Of a stretch of 64,000 nt of DNA, positions 42,208 to 50,837 are shown piece by piece. The notes beneath the pieces are model-generated. The model was not told the DNA's origin and ran no database searches. It was given only the letters and a program-made list of their open reading frames with translations. The position numbers and the translations under genes were made by a program. The stretch's first letter is position 1. Each line of letters opens with the position of its first letter. The stretch spans positions 868,001-932,000 of the forward strand of contig CBDETA010000004.1 in NCBI GenBank assembly GCA_965242785.1. The letters are read 5' to 3'. The DNA comes from Maricaulis sp965242785. Lineage in GTDB: Bacteria; Pseudomonadota; Alphaproteobacteria; Caulobacterales; Maricaulaceae.

Positions 42208-43566
42208 ATGGCCGACATCCACCGCCACGACGTGATCATCATCGGCGCCGGCCTGTCCGGCCTGCGCGCTGCCCAACTGCTCGCCGACCGCTACGACGTC
42301 CTGGTCGTCGAGGCGCGCGACCGGGTCGGCGGCCGCGCCCTTGCGCACACCTTCGCCAATGGCGACACCGTCGATATCGGTGGTCAGTGGGTCGGTCCCG
42401 GCCAGGATCGGCTCTACGCGCTCATCGACGAAATGGGGATGACGACCTATCCGCTCTGGGATCAGGGCGACCGTCTGGTCCTCGCTCGTGGCCGTCTCGG
42501 CCGCTACACCGGCACTATCCCCAGGCTCGCGCCCCACATCCTGCTCAACGTCCACTGGATGATGACCCGGTTCGACGCGATGGCTTCCGGGATCGACCCG
42601 GCTGCCCCCTGGTCCCACCCAAGGGCTCTTCAGTGGGATTCCATGACGGTTGCGGAATGGATGCGCAAACATGCGCTCTCGCGCCAGGCCTTTGACATTT
42701 TCGCGGTCGGAATTGGCGCTGTCTTTGCGGCTGAACCCCACGATGTTTCCCTTCTCCATGCGCTTTTTTACGCGCGGGCCGGCACATCCCTCGATAATCT
42801 GGTCTCCACCACCGGCGGTGCCCAGCAGGACCGCGTCCATGGCGACATGGCCGGTCTGGCCCGGCGTATGGCCGATCAACTGGGCGATCGCGTACGTCTG
42901 GGAGAGCCCGTCCGGTCCATCGACTGGTCCGGGCAAGTCACTGTGGAAACAGACAAATCCCGCCACCACGCGCGCCGCGCCATCCTCGCAGTCCCACCCA
43001 GCCAGGCCATGCGCATGCGCTTCACCCCGGACCTGCCCTCCAGCCGTGCCGGGCTCTGGCTGCGCATGCCGCCCGGCGCCTGCATCAAGTGCGTGGCCCA
43101 GTATGATCGCCCGTTCTGGCGCGAAAAAGGCCTGGCCGGTCAAGCGGTTGGACCCGAGCTCACGGTCCGTGTCACCTTTGACAACACCCAGGACGGCAAG
43201 TCCGCCGGCCAGCTTCTCGGCTTCATCGAAGGCAATGAAGCCCGCCACTGGTCCAACCGCGATCCCGCCGAACGAAAGGCTGCGGTCCTGGAGGCCTTCG
43301 CCGCCTATTTCGGCGAAGAGGCGCGTCATCCCATTGATTACATTGACCAGGATTGGACCGCTGAACCCTTCTCCCGCGGCTGCTATGCGGCCCTGATGGG
43401 CCCGGGTGTCTGGACCGCGTACGGACAACATTTGCGGCAGCCGCTGGGGCCGGTCCACATTGCGGGAACCGAAGGTGCCACACGGTATTTCGGCTATTTC
43501 GAGGGCGCGCTTGAAGCCGCAGAACGCGCCGCAGACGAGGTTGCCCGCGCCCTGGAGGCCCGCTGA
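42208..43566 (+). CDS. Flavin-containing amine oxidase family protein
   Basis: The 452-residue protein has an N-terminal dinucleotide fold V-I-I-I-G-A-G-L-S-G-L-R-A-A (residues 9-22), V-E-A-R-D-R-V-G-G-R (35-44), and the D-I-G-G-Q-W-V-G motif of monoamine oxidase-type enzymes. The C-terminus has I-A-G-T-E-G-A-T-R-Y-F-G-Y-F-E-G-A, the FAD-covering loop; the Cys that binds FAD covalently in mitochondrial MAO is absent there. It would oxidise an amine in the cytoplasm. GGGAGAG precedes the start. Its stop overlaps the C69 gene as TGATG. Confidence 0.9.
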   Translation: MADIHRHDVIIIGAGLSGLRAAQLLADRYDVLVVEARDRVGGRALAHTFANGDTVDIGGQWVGPGQDRLYALIDEMGMTTYPLWDQGDRLVLARGRLGRYTGTIPRLAPHILLNVHWMMTRFDAMASGIDPAAPWSHPRALQWDSMTVAEWMRKHALSRQAFDIFAVGIGAVFAAEPHDVSLLHALFYARAGTSLDNLVSTTGGAQQDRVHGDMAGLARRMADQLGDRVRLGEPVRSIDWSGQVTVETDKSRHHARRAILAVPPSQAMRMRFTPDLPSSRAGLWLRMPPGACIKCVAQYDRPFWREKGLAGQAVGPELTVRVTFDNTQDGKSAGQLLGFIEGNEARHWSNRDPAERKAAVLEAFAAYFGEEARHPIDYIDQDWTAEPFSRGCYAALMGPGVWTAYGQHLRQPLGPVHIAGTEGATRYFGYFEGALEAAERAADEVARALEAR

Positions 43567-44729
43567 TGTGTGACACGCTCGCCCTGCGCTCCGGCGAAAC
43601 GGTCTACTTCGCCAAGAACTCCGACCGGGAGCCCACCGAGGCCCAGCGGGTCGAACATCATTCGGCCGTTTCCGGTGATACCGCCAAAACGGTACGCTGC
43701 ACCTATCTGGAAATCCCCCAGGTGCCTGACCGCAAAGCAACGATTCTCTGCCGCCCCGACTGGATGTGGGGGGCGGAGATGGGCGCCAATGATGCCGGCG
43801 TGGTGGTCGGCAATGAAGCCGTCTTCTCCCGCCACGTCCGGCGCCGTGGCGAAGCCCTGCTCGGCATGGATCTCGTCCGTCTCGCCCTGGAACGTGGCAG
43901 CACGGCGCACGAGGCGGCCGGCACGATCATCCATCTGCTGGAAACCCATGGCCAGGGTGGTCCTGCCGGTCATCGCGACAAGCATTTTCGCTACGACAAC
44001 AGCTTCCTGATCGCCGACACCCGGGACATCCTTGTCCTGGAGACCTGCGGCCGCCAGTGGCGGCTCAAGCGCTTTCCTGAACAGGCCGCCATTTCAAATG
44101 CCTACATTCTGGACGGTGAGGTCGAGATGCAGTCTGAAGCCGCGCCTTCCGGCGGGTTCGGACGCCGTCACGAAAGCTGGCTGATGCGGCGTTTCAGCCA
44201 GGCCCGCTATCGCCGCGCCTGCGCTCTTGCCGGATTGTCGGCCCTGGAAGCCGAGGCCGGCCTCTTGCCGCTGGCGGCCCTGATGCGCCGGCACGACAAG
44301 GGCAGCGGGTTCGAACGGGGGTCGACAGCGGATCTGTGCATGCATGCCGGTGGTCTTCTGCGTCCGCACCACACCACCAACACGATGATGGCCGTCCTCA
44401 AGCCCGGCCAGCCGCCCCGCCTGGCGACCACCGGCACGATGACGCCCTGCATTTCGCTGTTTCGCCCTGTCGCGTTTGAAGGCGAGTGGTCGGTGCTCGA
44501 CCCCACACTCTGGGACCGCGGCGCCCAGCAGCATCGCCGCCTGGCCGGAGACCGTGAGGCCCGCGATCAGGTCCAGGCCCGCATCGCCGCCGCCGAATTC
44601 CGCATCCTGCCGCTGATCGAAGCCGGCCAGCTGGAGGTCGCCGAGGAGCTGGTTCGCGCCTGGGACGTCCACGCACTGGATCAGGTTCAGGGCAGCGGGA
44701 GTGCGGAGACCGAGGCACCGTCAAGCTGA
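43566..44729 (+). CDS. Peptidase C69/secernin-like Ntn hydrolase
   Basis: The 387-residue protein starts M-C-D-T-L-A-L, so removal of Met exposes Cys2 as the N-terminal nucleophile of the Ntn fold, with V-Y-F-A-K-N-S-D-R-E-P-T-E-A-Q typical of secernins and C69 dipeptidases. A-G-V-V-V-G-N-E-A-V also fits. It should hydrolyse an amide bond; the substrate is unknown. It begins on the last base of the amine oxidase gene, pointing to a shared pathway. Its 3' end overlaps the convergent amidase by 43 bases. Confidence 0.87.
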   Translation: MCDTLALRSGETVYFAKNSDREPTEAQRVEHHSAVSGDTAKTVRCTYLEIPQVPDRKATILCRPDWMWGAEMGANDAGVVVGNEAVFSRHVRRRGEALLGMDLVRLALERGSTAHEAAGTIIHLLETHGQGGPAGHRDKHFRYDNSFLIADTRDILVLETCGRQWRLKRFPEQAAISNAYILDGEVEMQSEAAPSGGFGRRHESWLMRRFSQARYRRACALAGLSALEAEAGLLPLAALMRRHDKGSGFERGSTADLCMHAGGLLRPHHTTNTMMAVLKPGQPPRLATTGTMTPCISLFRPVAFEGEWSVLDPTLWDRGAQQHRRLAGDREARDQVQARIAAAEFRILPLIEAGQLEVAEELVRAWDVHALDQVQGSGSAETEAPSS

Positions 44730-45805
44730 CCGGCGACCCAGGCGACGTCGTCCGCCACCAGGATATTGGCCCCGTCCGAACCCAGATCCCACAATTCTCC
44801 GCGCAGGAAGGCGGTTACACCCCATCGGCCCTGCGTGGAATAAAGCCGCCCGCCCAGGGAATGGGTCAGCCAAGCCTGGCCTTCGGTATAGTGCTCGGCT
44901 CGGGCCGGATCGACATCCGCAGGCCAGCCGGTGGTATAGCCACCCCAGGGCTGGTTCCACACGCCGGAGGGCTGCAGGAAGGCCGGCACGGCCATCAACT
45001 CGGCCCCCTGCGCTTCCAGAACCGCATAGACATCCGGGTGCCAGCTGTCGGCACAGATCAGAACGCCCAGCCGACCGGCCGGAGTGCTGAAGACCGGAAT
45101 GTCAGCGGCGTCCGCTGCTGCTGTGAAACCGGCCTCGTCCGGGATCGGATGAACCTTGCGCACCAGACGGTCATGCAGCGAACCGTCCGGCGCAAAAACG
45201 GCGCTGACATTGTAGAGCGGACCCGCTCCCGGCACGATCCGGCCGTTCGCTACCGCAGGGTCCGGCAACACGATCGATCCGGCCACAACGGTGACGCCAT
45301 GCCGGCGAGCCAACTGCGAGAACACGATCTGGTAATCCCGCGCCATGCGGTCTGCGCGCATGCGGAAGACAGCCGCGGCCAGGCGATCCGATTCGTCCGA
45401 TTGCGACAGGGCAGCGGCAAAGGGCAGGGGGTTGGCCGCAATCAGGTGCGCCATGGCTTCGGTCGTCGAGGATGCCGTGAAGCTGAAACGCGGTGCCCGG
45501 GCCGCAACCAGCCAGGTGCCGACATGTTCGGGAAACACCACCAGAGAGCCTTCACCCAGATAACCTGCTTCCCGGGCTGCCAGCAGATAGGCATCGAGCC
45601 GCGCAGTCAGGTCTGCGGCAGACTGGTAGTGGCGTGCGTCCAGCCAGGGCTGTACCGCGACCAGATGGGCGCCCTCTGCAGCGGCCGGTTCAAGCGCGTG
45701 CAGTCGCAGATCGGCTGGTGCGTCCAGCCGCGCCGGTGTGCGATAGAGCCCCCAGAGACCCGCCAGCAGCACGCCCAGGAATGTCAGCGCAAAGACGATC
45801 CTCAT
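44687..45805 (-). CDS. Membrane-anchored nitrilase-superfamily amidohydrolase
   Basis: The 372-residue protein has an N-terminal hydrophobic anchor (residues 3-20) and an exported carbon-nitrogen hydrolase domain with the Glu-Lys-Cys triad: E93 in V-V-F-P-E-H, K217 in L-V-R-K-V-H-P, and C251 in L-I-C-A-D-S-W-H-P. Most nitrilase-family enzymes are cytoplasmic; Lnt is a membrane-bound exception. The substrate is unknown. It runs against the C69 gene, overlapping it by 43 bases. Confidence 0.85.
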   Translation of the reverse strand: MRIVFALTFLGVLLAGLWGLYRTPARLDAPADLRLHALEPAAAEGAHLVAVQPWLDARHYQSAADLTARLDAYLLAAREAGYLGEGSLVVFPEHVGTWLVAARAPRFSFTASSTTEAMAHLIAANPLPFAAALSQSDESDRLAAAVFRMRADRMARDYQIVFSQLARRHGVTVVAGSIVLPDPAVANGRIVPGAGPLYNVSAVFAPDGSLHDRLVRKVHPIPDEAGFTAAADAADIPVFSTPAGRLGVLICADSWHPDVYAVLEAQGAELMAVPAFLQPSGVWNQPWGGYTTGWPADVDPARAEHYTEGQAWLTHSLGGRLYSTQGRWGVTAFLRGELWDLGSDGANILVADDVAWVAGQLDGASVSALPLP

Positions 45806-45975
45806 GCTCTGCTCCGCTTTGACAACGTGCCCAGATTGGCACTCCAGCGCAGCCGATCAAGCCGGTCCATCGGGGTGATGGCAGGCCTGGCGGGAAAAGA
45901 TGGTGAAATCTTCATTTTCGCGCCATGCGGCCAACCGCTAGTCTCCGCCCAATTTTCAAATCGGGGAGCCTTGCA

Positions 45976-48153
45976 ATGCGCAAACTCATGATGACGACCG
46001 CGAGTGTCGCGGCCCTGTTCGGTCTGGCCATCCTGCCGGCAAATGCCCAGGACATGTCCGCCGAGGCTGTGGAGACTGCCATGGCGGAAAACCCGCTGCT
46101 GATGGAATGGACCGGTCCCTATGGCGGTGTCCCGAACTTCCAGACGGCCAGCCTGGACGATCTGCGCCCGGCGCTGGAAGCCGCGATGTCGGCCAATCTC
46201 GCCGAGATCGAGGCGATCGTGAACAATCCCGAGCCGCCGACCTTCGAGAACACGATCGTCGCCATGGAGCGGTCCGGTGATGCGCTCGGCCGGGTCTTCT
46301 CCTACTGGGGCATCTGGTCGTCCAACATGTCCTCGCCGGAATTCCGCGCGATCCAGGGCGAGATGGCACCGCGCCTGTCGGCCTTCTTCACCTCGATCAC
46401 CCAGAACGAGGCCCTCTTCGAGCGCGTTCGCGCTGTCTATGAAGGCGAGGAAATGGCGACGCTGCGCCCGGACCAGCAGCGCGTCGTCCAGCTCACCTAT
46501 GATGGTTTCGCCCGCAATGGCGCCACCCTCGAAGGCGCGGCTGCCGAGCGCTTCGCCGAGATCCAGCAGCGCCTGGCGGAGCTGCACACCCAGTTCGGCA
46601 ACAATGTCCTGCATGACGAGGAAAACTACGTCACCTATCTGAGCGCCGACCAGCTTTCCGGTCTGCCGCAGGGCTTCATCGATGCGGCGGCAGCGGCCGC
46701 AGCAACGCGCGGTCGTGAGGGTGAGTACGCCATCACCAATACCCGCTCCTCGATGGATCCCTTCCTCACCTTTTCCGACGAGCGTGACCTGCGCGAGCAG
46801 GTCTGGCGCAATTACTACAGCCGCGGCGACAATGGCGACGAATACGACAACAACGCCATCATCATGGAAATCCTGACCCTGCGACACGAGCGGGTCGGCC
46901 TCCTGGGCTATGACAATTACGCCTCCTGGCGCCTGGAAGACCGCATGGCGGCGAATCCGGAGAACGCCATGGGCCTGATGCTGCCGGTCTGGCACGCCGC
47001 CGTGGCGCGCATCGAGGAAGAGGTCGCCGACATGCAGGCCCTCGCCGATGCCCGTGGCGACGACATCACCATCGCCCCCTGGGACTATCGCTATTACGCC
47101 GAGAAGGTTCGCCAGGACCGCTATGCCCTCGACAGCGATGAGGTGAAGCAATACCTGCAGCTGGAAAACCTGCGCGAAGCCATGTTCTACGTCGCCGGCG
47201 AGCTGTTCGGCTTTGCGTTCCGCGAACTGCCGGAGGGCGAGGTTTCCGTCTGGCATCCCACGGTGCGTGTTTGGGAAGTGACCCATCGCGAGACCGGTGA
47301 GAATGTCGGTCTGTGGTATCTCGATCCCTTCGCCCGCCAGGGCAAGCGCTCGGGCGCCTGGGCCAATTCCTTCCGCTCGCACACCACGTTCGACGGACCG
47401 GAAAACGTGCTCGCCACGAACAATTCCAACTTCGTCGAGCCGGCGCCCGGCCAGCCGGTCCTGGTGTCCTGGGATGACGCGGAGACCTTCTTCCACGAAT
47501 TCGGCCACGCCCTGCACTACCTGTCCTCGAACGTCGCCTATCCCACGCTCAATGGCGGCGTGCGCGACTACACCGAATTCCAGTCGCAGCTGCTGGAACG
47601 CTGGCTGCTCACCGACCCGGTGGTCGAGAACTATCTCGTCCATGTCGAAACCGGCGAGCCGATGCCGCAGGCGCTGATCGAGCGCATCCGTGCTGCGGCC
47701 AATTTCAACCAGGGTTTTGCCACCGGCGAGTACCTGGCCTCGGCCTTGATGGACATGATCTATCACACCACGGACCCGGCCGAGATCGGCGATCCGGACA
47801 CGTTCGAGCGTGAAACCCTGGCCGAGCTGGGCATGCCGGAAGAGATCGTCATGCGCCACCGCTCGCCGCATTACGGCCACGTCTTCTCCGGCGAGGGCTA
47901 TTCGGCGGGTTATTACGGCTACATGTGGGCCGATGTGCTGACCGCGGATGCGGCAGAAGCCTTCGAGGCGGCGCCCGGCGGCTATTACGATCCTGAGCTG
48001 GCCGAAAGCCTGGTGGCCAACCTGTTCGCCGTGCGCAATGCCGTCGATCCGGCGGTCGCCTACCGCAATTTCCGTGGCCGCGACGCTGACCCGGCCGCGC
48101 TGATGCGCGACCGCGGCTTCCCGGTTCCTGAAGGCATGGGCGCGGACGACTAG
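45976..48153 (+). CDS. Secreted M3-family oligopeptidase (Dcp-like)
   Basis: The 725-residue protein has a signal peptide (to A-N-A-Q, about residue 24) and a peptidyl-dipeptidase Dcp-type M3 fold. The zinc site is F-F-H-E-F-G-H-A-L-H with H507, E508 and H511, and the third ligand Glu lies downstream near D-Y-T-E-F. The C-terminal substrate region has G-Y-S-A-G-Y-Y-G-Y-M-W. The M3 Dcp of E. coli is mainly cytoplasmic, so this form would trim peptides in the periplasm or outside. GGGGAG precedes the start. A bidirectional terminator follows. Confidence 0.93.
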   Translation: MRKLMMTTASVAALFGLAILPANAQDMSAEAVETAMAENPLLMEWTGPYGGVPNFQTASLDDLRPALEAAMSANLAEIEAIVNNPEPPTFENTIVAMERSGDALGRVFSYWGIWSSNMSSPEFRAIQGEMAPRLSAFFTSITQNEALFERVRAVYEGEEMATLRPDQQRVVQLTYDGFARNGATLEGAAAERFAEIQQRLAELHTQFGNNVLHDEENYVTYLSADQLSGLPQGFIDAAAAAAATRGREGEYAITNTRSSMDPFLTFSDERDLREQVWRNYYSRGDNGDEYDNNAIIMEILTLRHERVGLLGYDNYASWRLEDRMAANPENAMGLMLPVWHAAVARIEEEVADMQALADARGDDITIAPWDYRYYAEKVRQDRYALDSDEVKQYLQLENLREAMFYVAGELFGFAFRELPEGEVSVWHPTVRVWEVTHRETGENVGLWYLDPFARQGKRSGAWANSFRSHTTFDGPENVLATNNSNFVEPAPGQPVLVSWDDAETFFHEFGHALHYLSSNVAYPTLNGGVRDYTEFQSQLLERWLLTDPVVENYLVHVETGEPMPQALIERIRAAANFNQGFATGEYLASALMDMIYHTTDPAEIGDPDTFERETLAELGMPEEIVMRHRSPHYGHVFSGEGYSAGYYGYMWADVLTADAAEAFEAAPGGYYDPELAESLVANLFAVRNAVDPAVAYRNFRGRDADPAALMRDRGFPVPEGMGADD

Positions 48154-48177
48154 TCCCGTTTCGGCCCATCCGACACG

Positions 48178-48210
48178 AAAAAGGCCGGCGGAGCGATCCG
48201 CCGGCCTTTC
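48178..48210 (+). terminator. Bidirectional terminator between M3 peptidase and response regulator
   Basis: A perfect 12-bp stem (48181-48192 with 48197-48208) is flanked by A residues on the left and T on the right. It can end both converging transcripts. Confidence 0.88.
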
Positions 48211-48232
48211 CATGTCTGCTCCCGTGTCGCGC

Positions 48233-48697
48233 TCAGTCGCGCCGGCGGGACTTGCTGTCGGGGAATTCCACATAGCGCCAGTAATGGTCGACGAGCTGCA
48301 TCGCGGCCTCGAATTCCAGACCGGCCCGCGCCTTGAGAATGTAGGCGGCGACATTCTGTTCATAGGCGGCTGCGCGATCGCGATCCGCGTTCGACGTCGT
48401 CAGCACCATGATCACCGCAGATTTCAGCTCCGGATCGCGGCGCACGGCTTCCAGGAATTCGATCCCGTTCATCACCGGCATATTGAGGTCCAGCAGGATG
48501 ATGTAGGGCTGGCTGATGGTCACGCCCTCGACCTTGTCCTGCAGAATGTCCAGCGCTTCGCGGCCATTGCGGGCCCGCACGACCGGATTGGCCACCCGCC
48601 GCTTGGCCAGGCCACGGGTCACGGCCTCGGCGTCGATATCGTCATCTTCGACCAGAAGAATGGTGACCACGCGCGGGTTAAGACCGTTAGCGACCAT
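48233..48697 (-). CDS. Single-domain response regulator
   Basis: The 154-residue protein is a receiver domain only, with acidic residues E-D-D-D at 17-20, phospho-acceptor D70 in I-I-L-L-D-L-N-M-P, a conserved T (V-L-T-T-S) and K (I-L-K). It resembles the Rcp1-type regulators often found beside phytochrome-like kinases. Its ATG at 48697 overlaps the end of the kinase gene by 11 bases, so coupled expression is likely. No output domain exists, so it probably passes a phosphate on or binds a target directly. Confidence 0.92.
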   Translation of the reverse strand: MVANGLNPRVVTILLVEDDDIDAEAVTRGLAKRRVANPVVRARNGREALDILQDKVEGVTISQPYIILLDLNMPVMNGIEFLEAVRRDPELKSAVIMVLTTSNADRDRAAAYEQNVAAYILKARAGLEFEAAMQLVDHYWRYVEFPDSKSRRRD

Positions 48698-50837
48698 GCT
48701 TGAACTCCAGGACAAAGCGACTCCCGCGCACTTCGGCGGGATCCGAAATCAGTGTGATGCAACCATCGAGGCGTGTAACGGCCTTTGCCACGATTGCCAA
48801 TCCCATGCCGCTGGCCTCCAGCTCGTCGCGCGATTTGACCGTCTCGAACATCTTGAACACGCGCTGGTGCAACTCGGTGGCAATGCCCGGGCCATCATCC
48901 GCGATTTCCAGCTCCCAGCCACCCGGCTTGGCTTGCCACCGCACGTCGATCCGGGCGGTCTCGGCGTCATGATGCTTGGACGCATTGCTGACCAGATTCA
49001 TGATCACGATCTGGAGGAGATTGATATCCGTGAAAATTTCGAAATCACTGCCGTCCAGATGCACCTGGTGACCGTCCGGCAGGTCCAGCAGCTCGACCGA
49101 GTGCTTGACGGCTTCGCGGACGCCGATGCTCGACCGCGAAACCGCCTTTCTGCCCACCCGTGAATACTGCAGCAGCGCATCCAGGAGGCTCTGCAACCGG
49201 CCGATCCGACTGTGCATGAGGCCGATGTATCGGCGGGCTTCATCGGTCAGCTTGTCGGACAGGTCCTCTTCCAGCCAATCGGCCAGTTGACGGATGCCGC
49301 GCAGCGGCGATTTGAGATCATGGGATGCGGTGTAGGCAAAGCTGTCCAGCTCGGCATTGGCACTGGCGAGCTCGGCATTGGCAATGGCCAAGGCGCGCTT
49401 CTGGCGCACCCCCACGATCGACAGCTGAAGGGCCAGAAGGCCCAGGGCCGACGCGGCCAGTGCAAAGGCCAGGAACAGGGCTGAGCCCGCCGATAAAGTC
49501 TGTCCGGCCAGAACTGCATCCCGAGACACGGTCAACAGGATGGGGGCCGGGCCGCCCAGAAAGACCGGTTGGGCCAACAGCGAGTCGTCAATTTCGAAAT
49601 CGGGCGGCCGAACGGTGACCGGGATCGTCTCCGGCTGCGGCAGTTCGGCCAGGACCTCATCAAGCCGGGCCAGCTCATAGGCCTCCACGACGGCGCCGTC
49701 GAAACGACCGTCGGCGCGATAGATGGGAATCATGACGATAAAGCCGAGACCGCGGATCTGCAGGTCGAAGACGGGACTTACCGTTGTCTCCCCGCTGGCA
49801 CGCATCTGCGCAAACGTCGGACCGCGGATCGTATCCGCTGTCAGGTCCAGGCCGCGCAGCTGGCTGTCGGCCGTGGCCGGCTCGGCCCAGCGGATACGAC
49901 CATCGGCAGACACAACGGACATGGCCGAGAACAGGCGGGAATCCGTGATGTAGTTGCGGGCGTCGGCGCGCCAGTGTTCCTCCGGTGTGCCGTCGGCAGC
50001 CTGCCAGCGGTCGGCCATGCGCTCCAGTGACAGCACCTGTTCTGAAAACCGGGCTTCCAGCGTCGCCGCCAGCAGCCTCAGTTCGGCAGCTTCGGCCTCC
50101 AGGGCGGCATTGCGCTGCTGGGCTTCCATGCCGAACAGGACCGCGAGGGTGAAGCTCGTCATGAATATCGCCGAGGTCAGCAGGACCGGCAGATGCTGGT
50201 GTTCCAGTGACGGCAGGACTATGGCCAGTGCCCGGGCCACCTGCACGCTGCAGATTGTACCCGTCATGGCGAGTGTCAGGACGCCGATACCGGTCGAGGC
50301 CAGGTTGAAAAGTGCAGCTTCGCCCAACACATAGCCGATCAGGAAAGCCGTCAGCAGGCCCGCAGCCAACCCTGTGGCCAGCAGGGCCATGAGCGTGTTC
50401 CCGCCAGCCTTCTGGGCGGGCTGGTGAAAAGCCAGGGACAGACCGAGTGTCGCGATGACGACACAGGAATTGAGGGACATTCGTCCGGGTGATGCATCGT
50501 CATCTCCGAACTGGTGACGGTGGAAGATCTCGTCGATCCCCAGATCGCTCCCCAGCAGGTATTGCAGCCCCGTCGCCGCGGCTAGCAGCGTGGCCATGCT
50601 CGCGAGCACGCGCGCCGTGCGCCAGGAGACCGCCATGGACAGGCTGGACAGGGCCAGCAAGGCACAGCTCAGGGCCGTGTTGAACTGGGTAGGAGACCAG
50701 TCGGGATGCAGTCGGACCAGGGATTCAATGCCCAGCTTCCAGCTCAACATGATGACCAGGCTGAACAGCAGCACAACGGCGCCGGCCGCCAATTGCCAGG
50801 CGGGTTCCTGACCCAGCCGTTTCAGGAGTCCGGTCAA
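48687..50837 (-). CDS. CHASE-domain sensor histidine kinase
   Basis: The 716-residue kinase has a hydrophobic N-terminal half (residues 15-236, about seven membrane segments), a periplasmic CHASE domain (about 240-440), another membrane segment (about 447-475), then HisKA with S-F-A-Y-T-A-S-H-D-L-K-S-P-L (H506) and HATPase_c with N-x-x-x-N-A-S-K (N box) and D-D-G-P-G-I (G1). CHASE domains sense small extracellular ligands. The kinase type is close to bacteriophytochrome kinases. Its start overlaps the upstream receiver-kinase stop by ATGA. Confidence 0.92.
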   Translation of the reverse strand: MTGLLKRLGQEPAWQLAAGAVVLLFSLVIMLSWKLGIESLVRLHPDWSPTQFNTALSCALLALSSLSMAVSWRTARVLASMATLLAAATGLQYLLGSDLGIDEIFHRHQFGDDDASPGRMSLNSCVVIATLGLSLAFHQPAQKAGGNTLMALLATGLAAGLLTAFLIGYVLGEAALFNLASTGIGVLTLAMTGTICSVQVARALAIVLPSLEHQHLPVLLTSAIFMTSFTLAVLFGMEAQQRNAALEAEAAELRLLAATLEARFSEQVLSLERMADRWQAADGTPEEHWRADARNYITDSRLFSAMSVVSADGRIRWAEPATADSQLRGLDLTADTIRGPTFAQMRASGETTVSPVFDLQIRGLGFIVMIPIYRADGRFDGAVVEAYELARLDEVLAELPQPETIPVTVRPPDFEIDDSLLAQPVFLGGPAPILLTVSRDAVLAGQTLSAGSALFLAFALAASALGLLALQLSIVGVRQKRALAIANAELASANAELDSFAYTASHDLKSPLRGIRQLADWLEEDLSDKLTDEARRYIGLMHSRIGRLQSLLDALLQYSRVGRKAVSRSSIGVREAVKHSVELLDLPDGHQVHLDGSDFEIFTDINLLQIVIMNLVSNASKHHDAETARIDVRWQAKPGGWELEIADDGPGIATELHQRVFKMFETVKSRDELEASGMGLAIVAKAVTRLDGCITLISDPAEVRGSRFVLEFKHGR

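Noticed and set aside
45802..48363. 853-codon minus-strand open frame opposite the M3 peptidase
   Set aside because: The plus strand encodes a complete HEXXH peptidase with signal peptide; the antisense frame has no known motif or ribosome-binding site.
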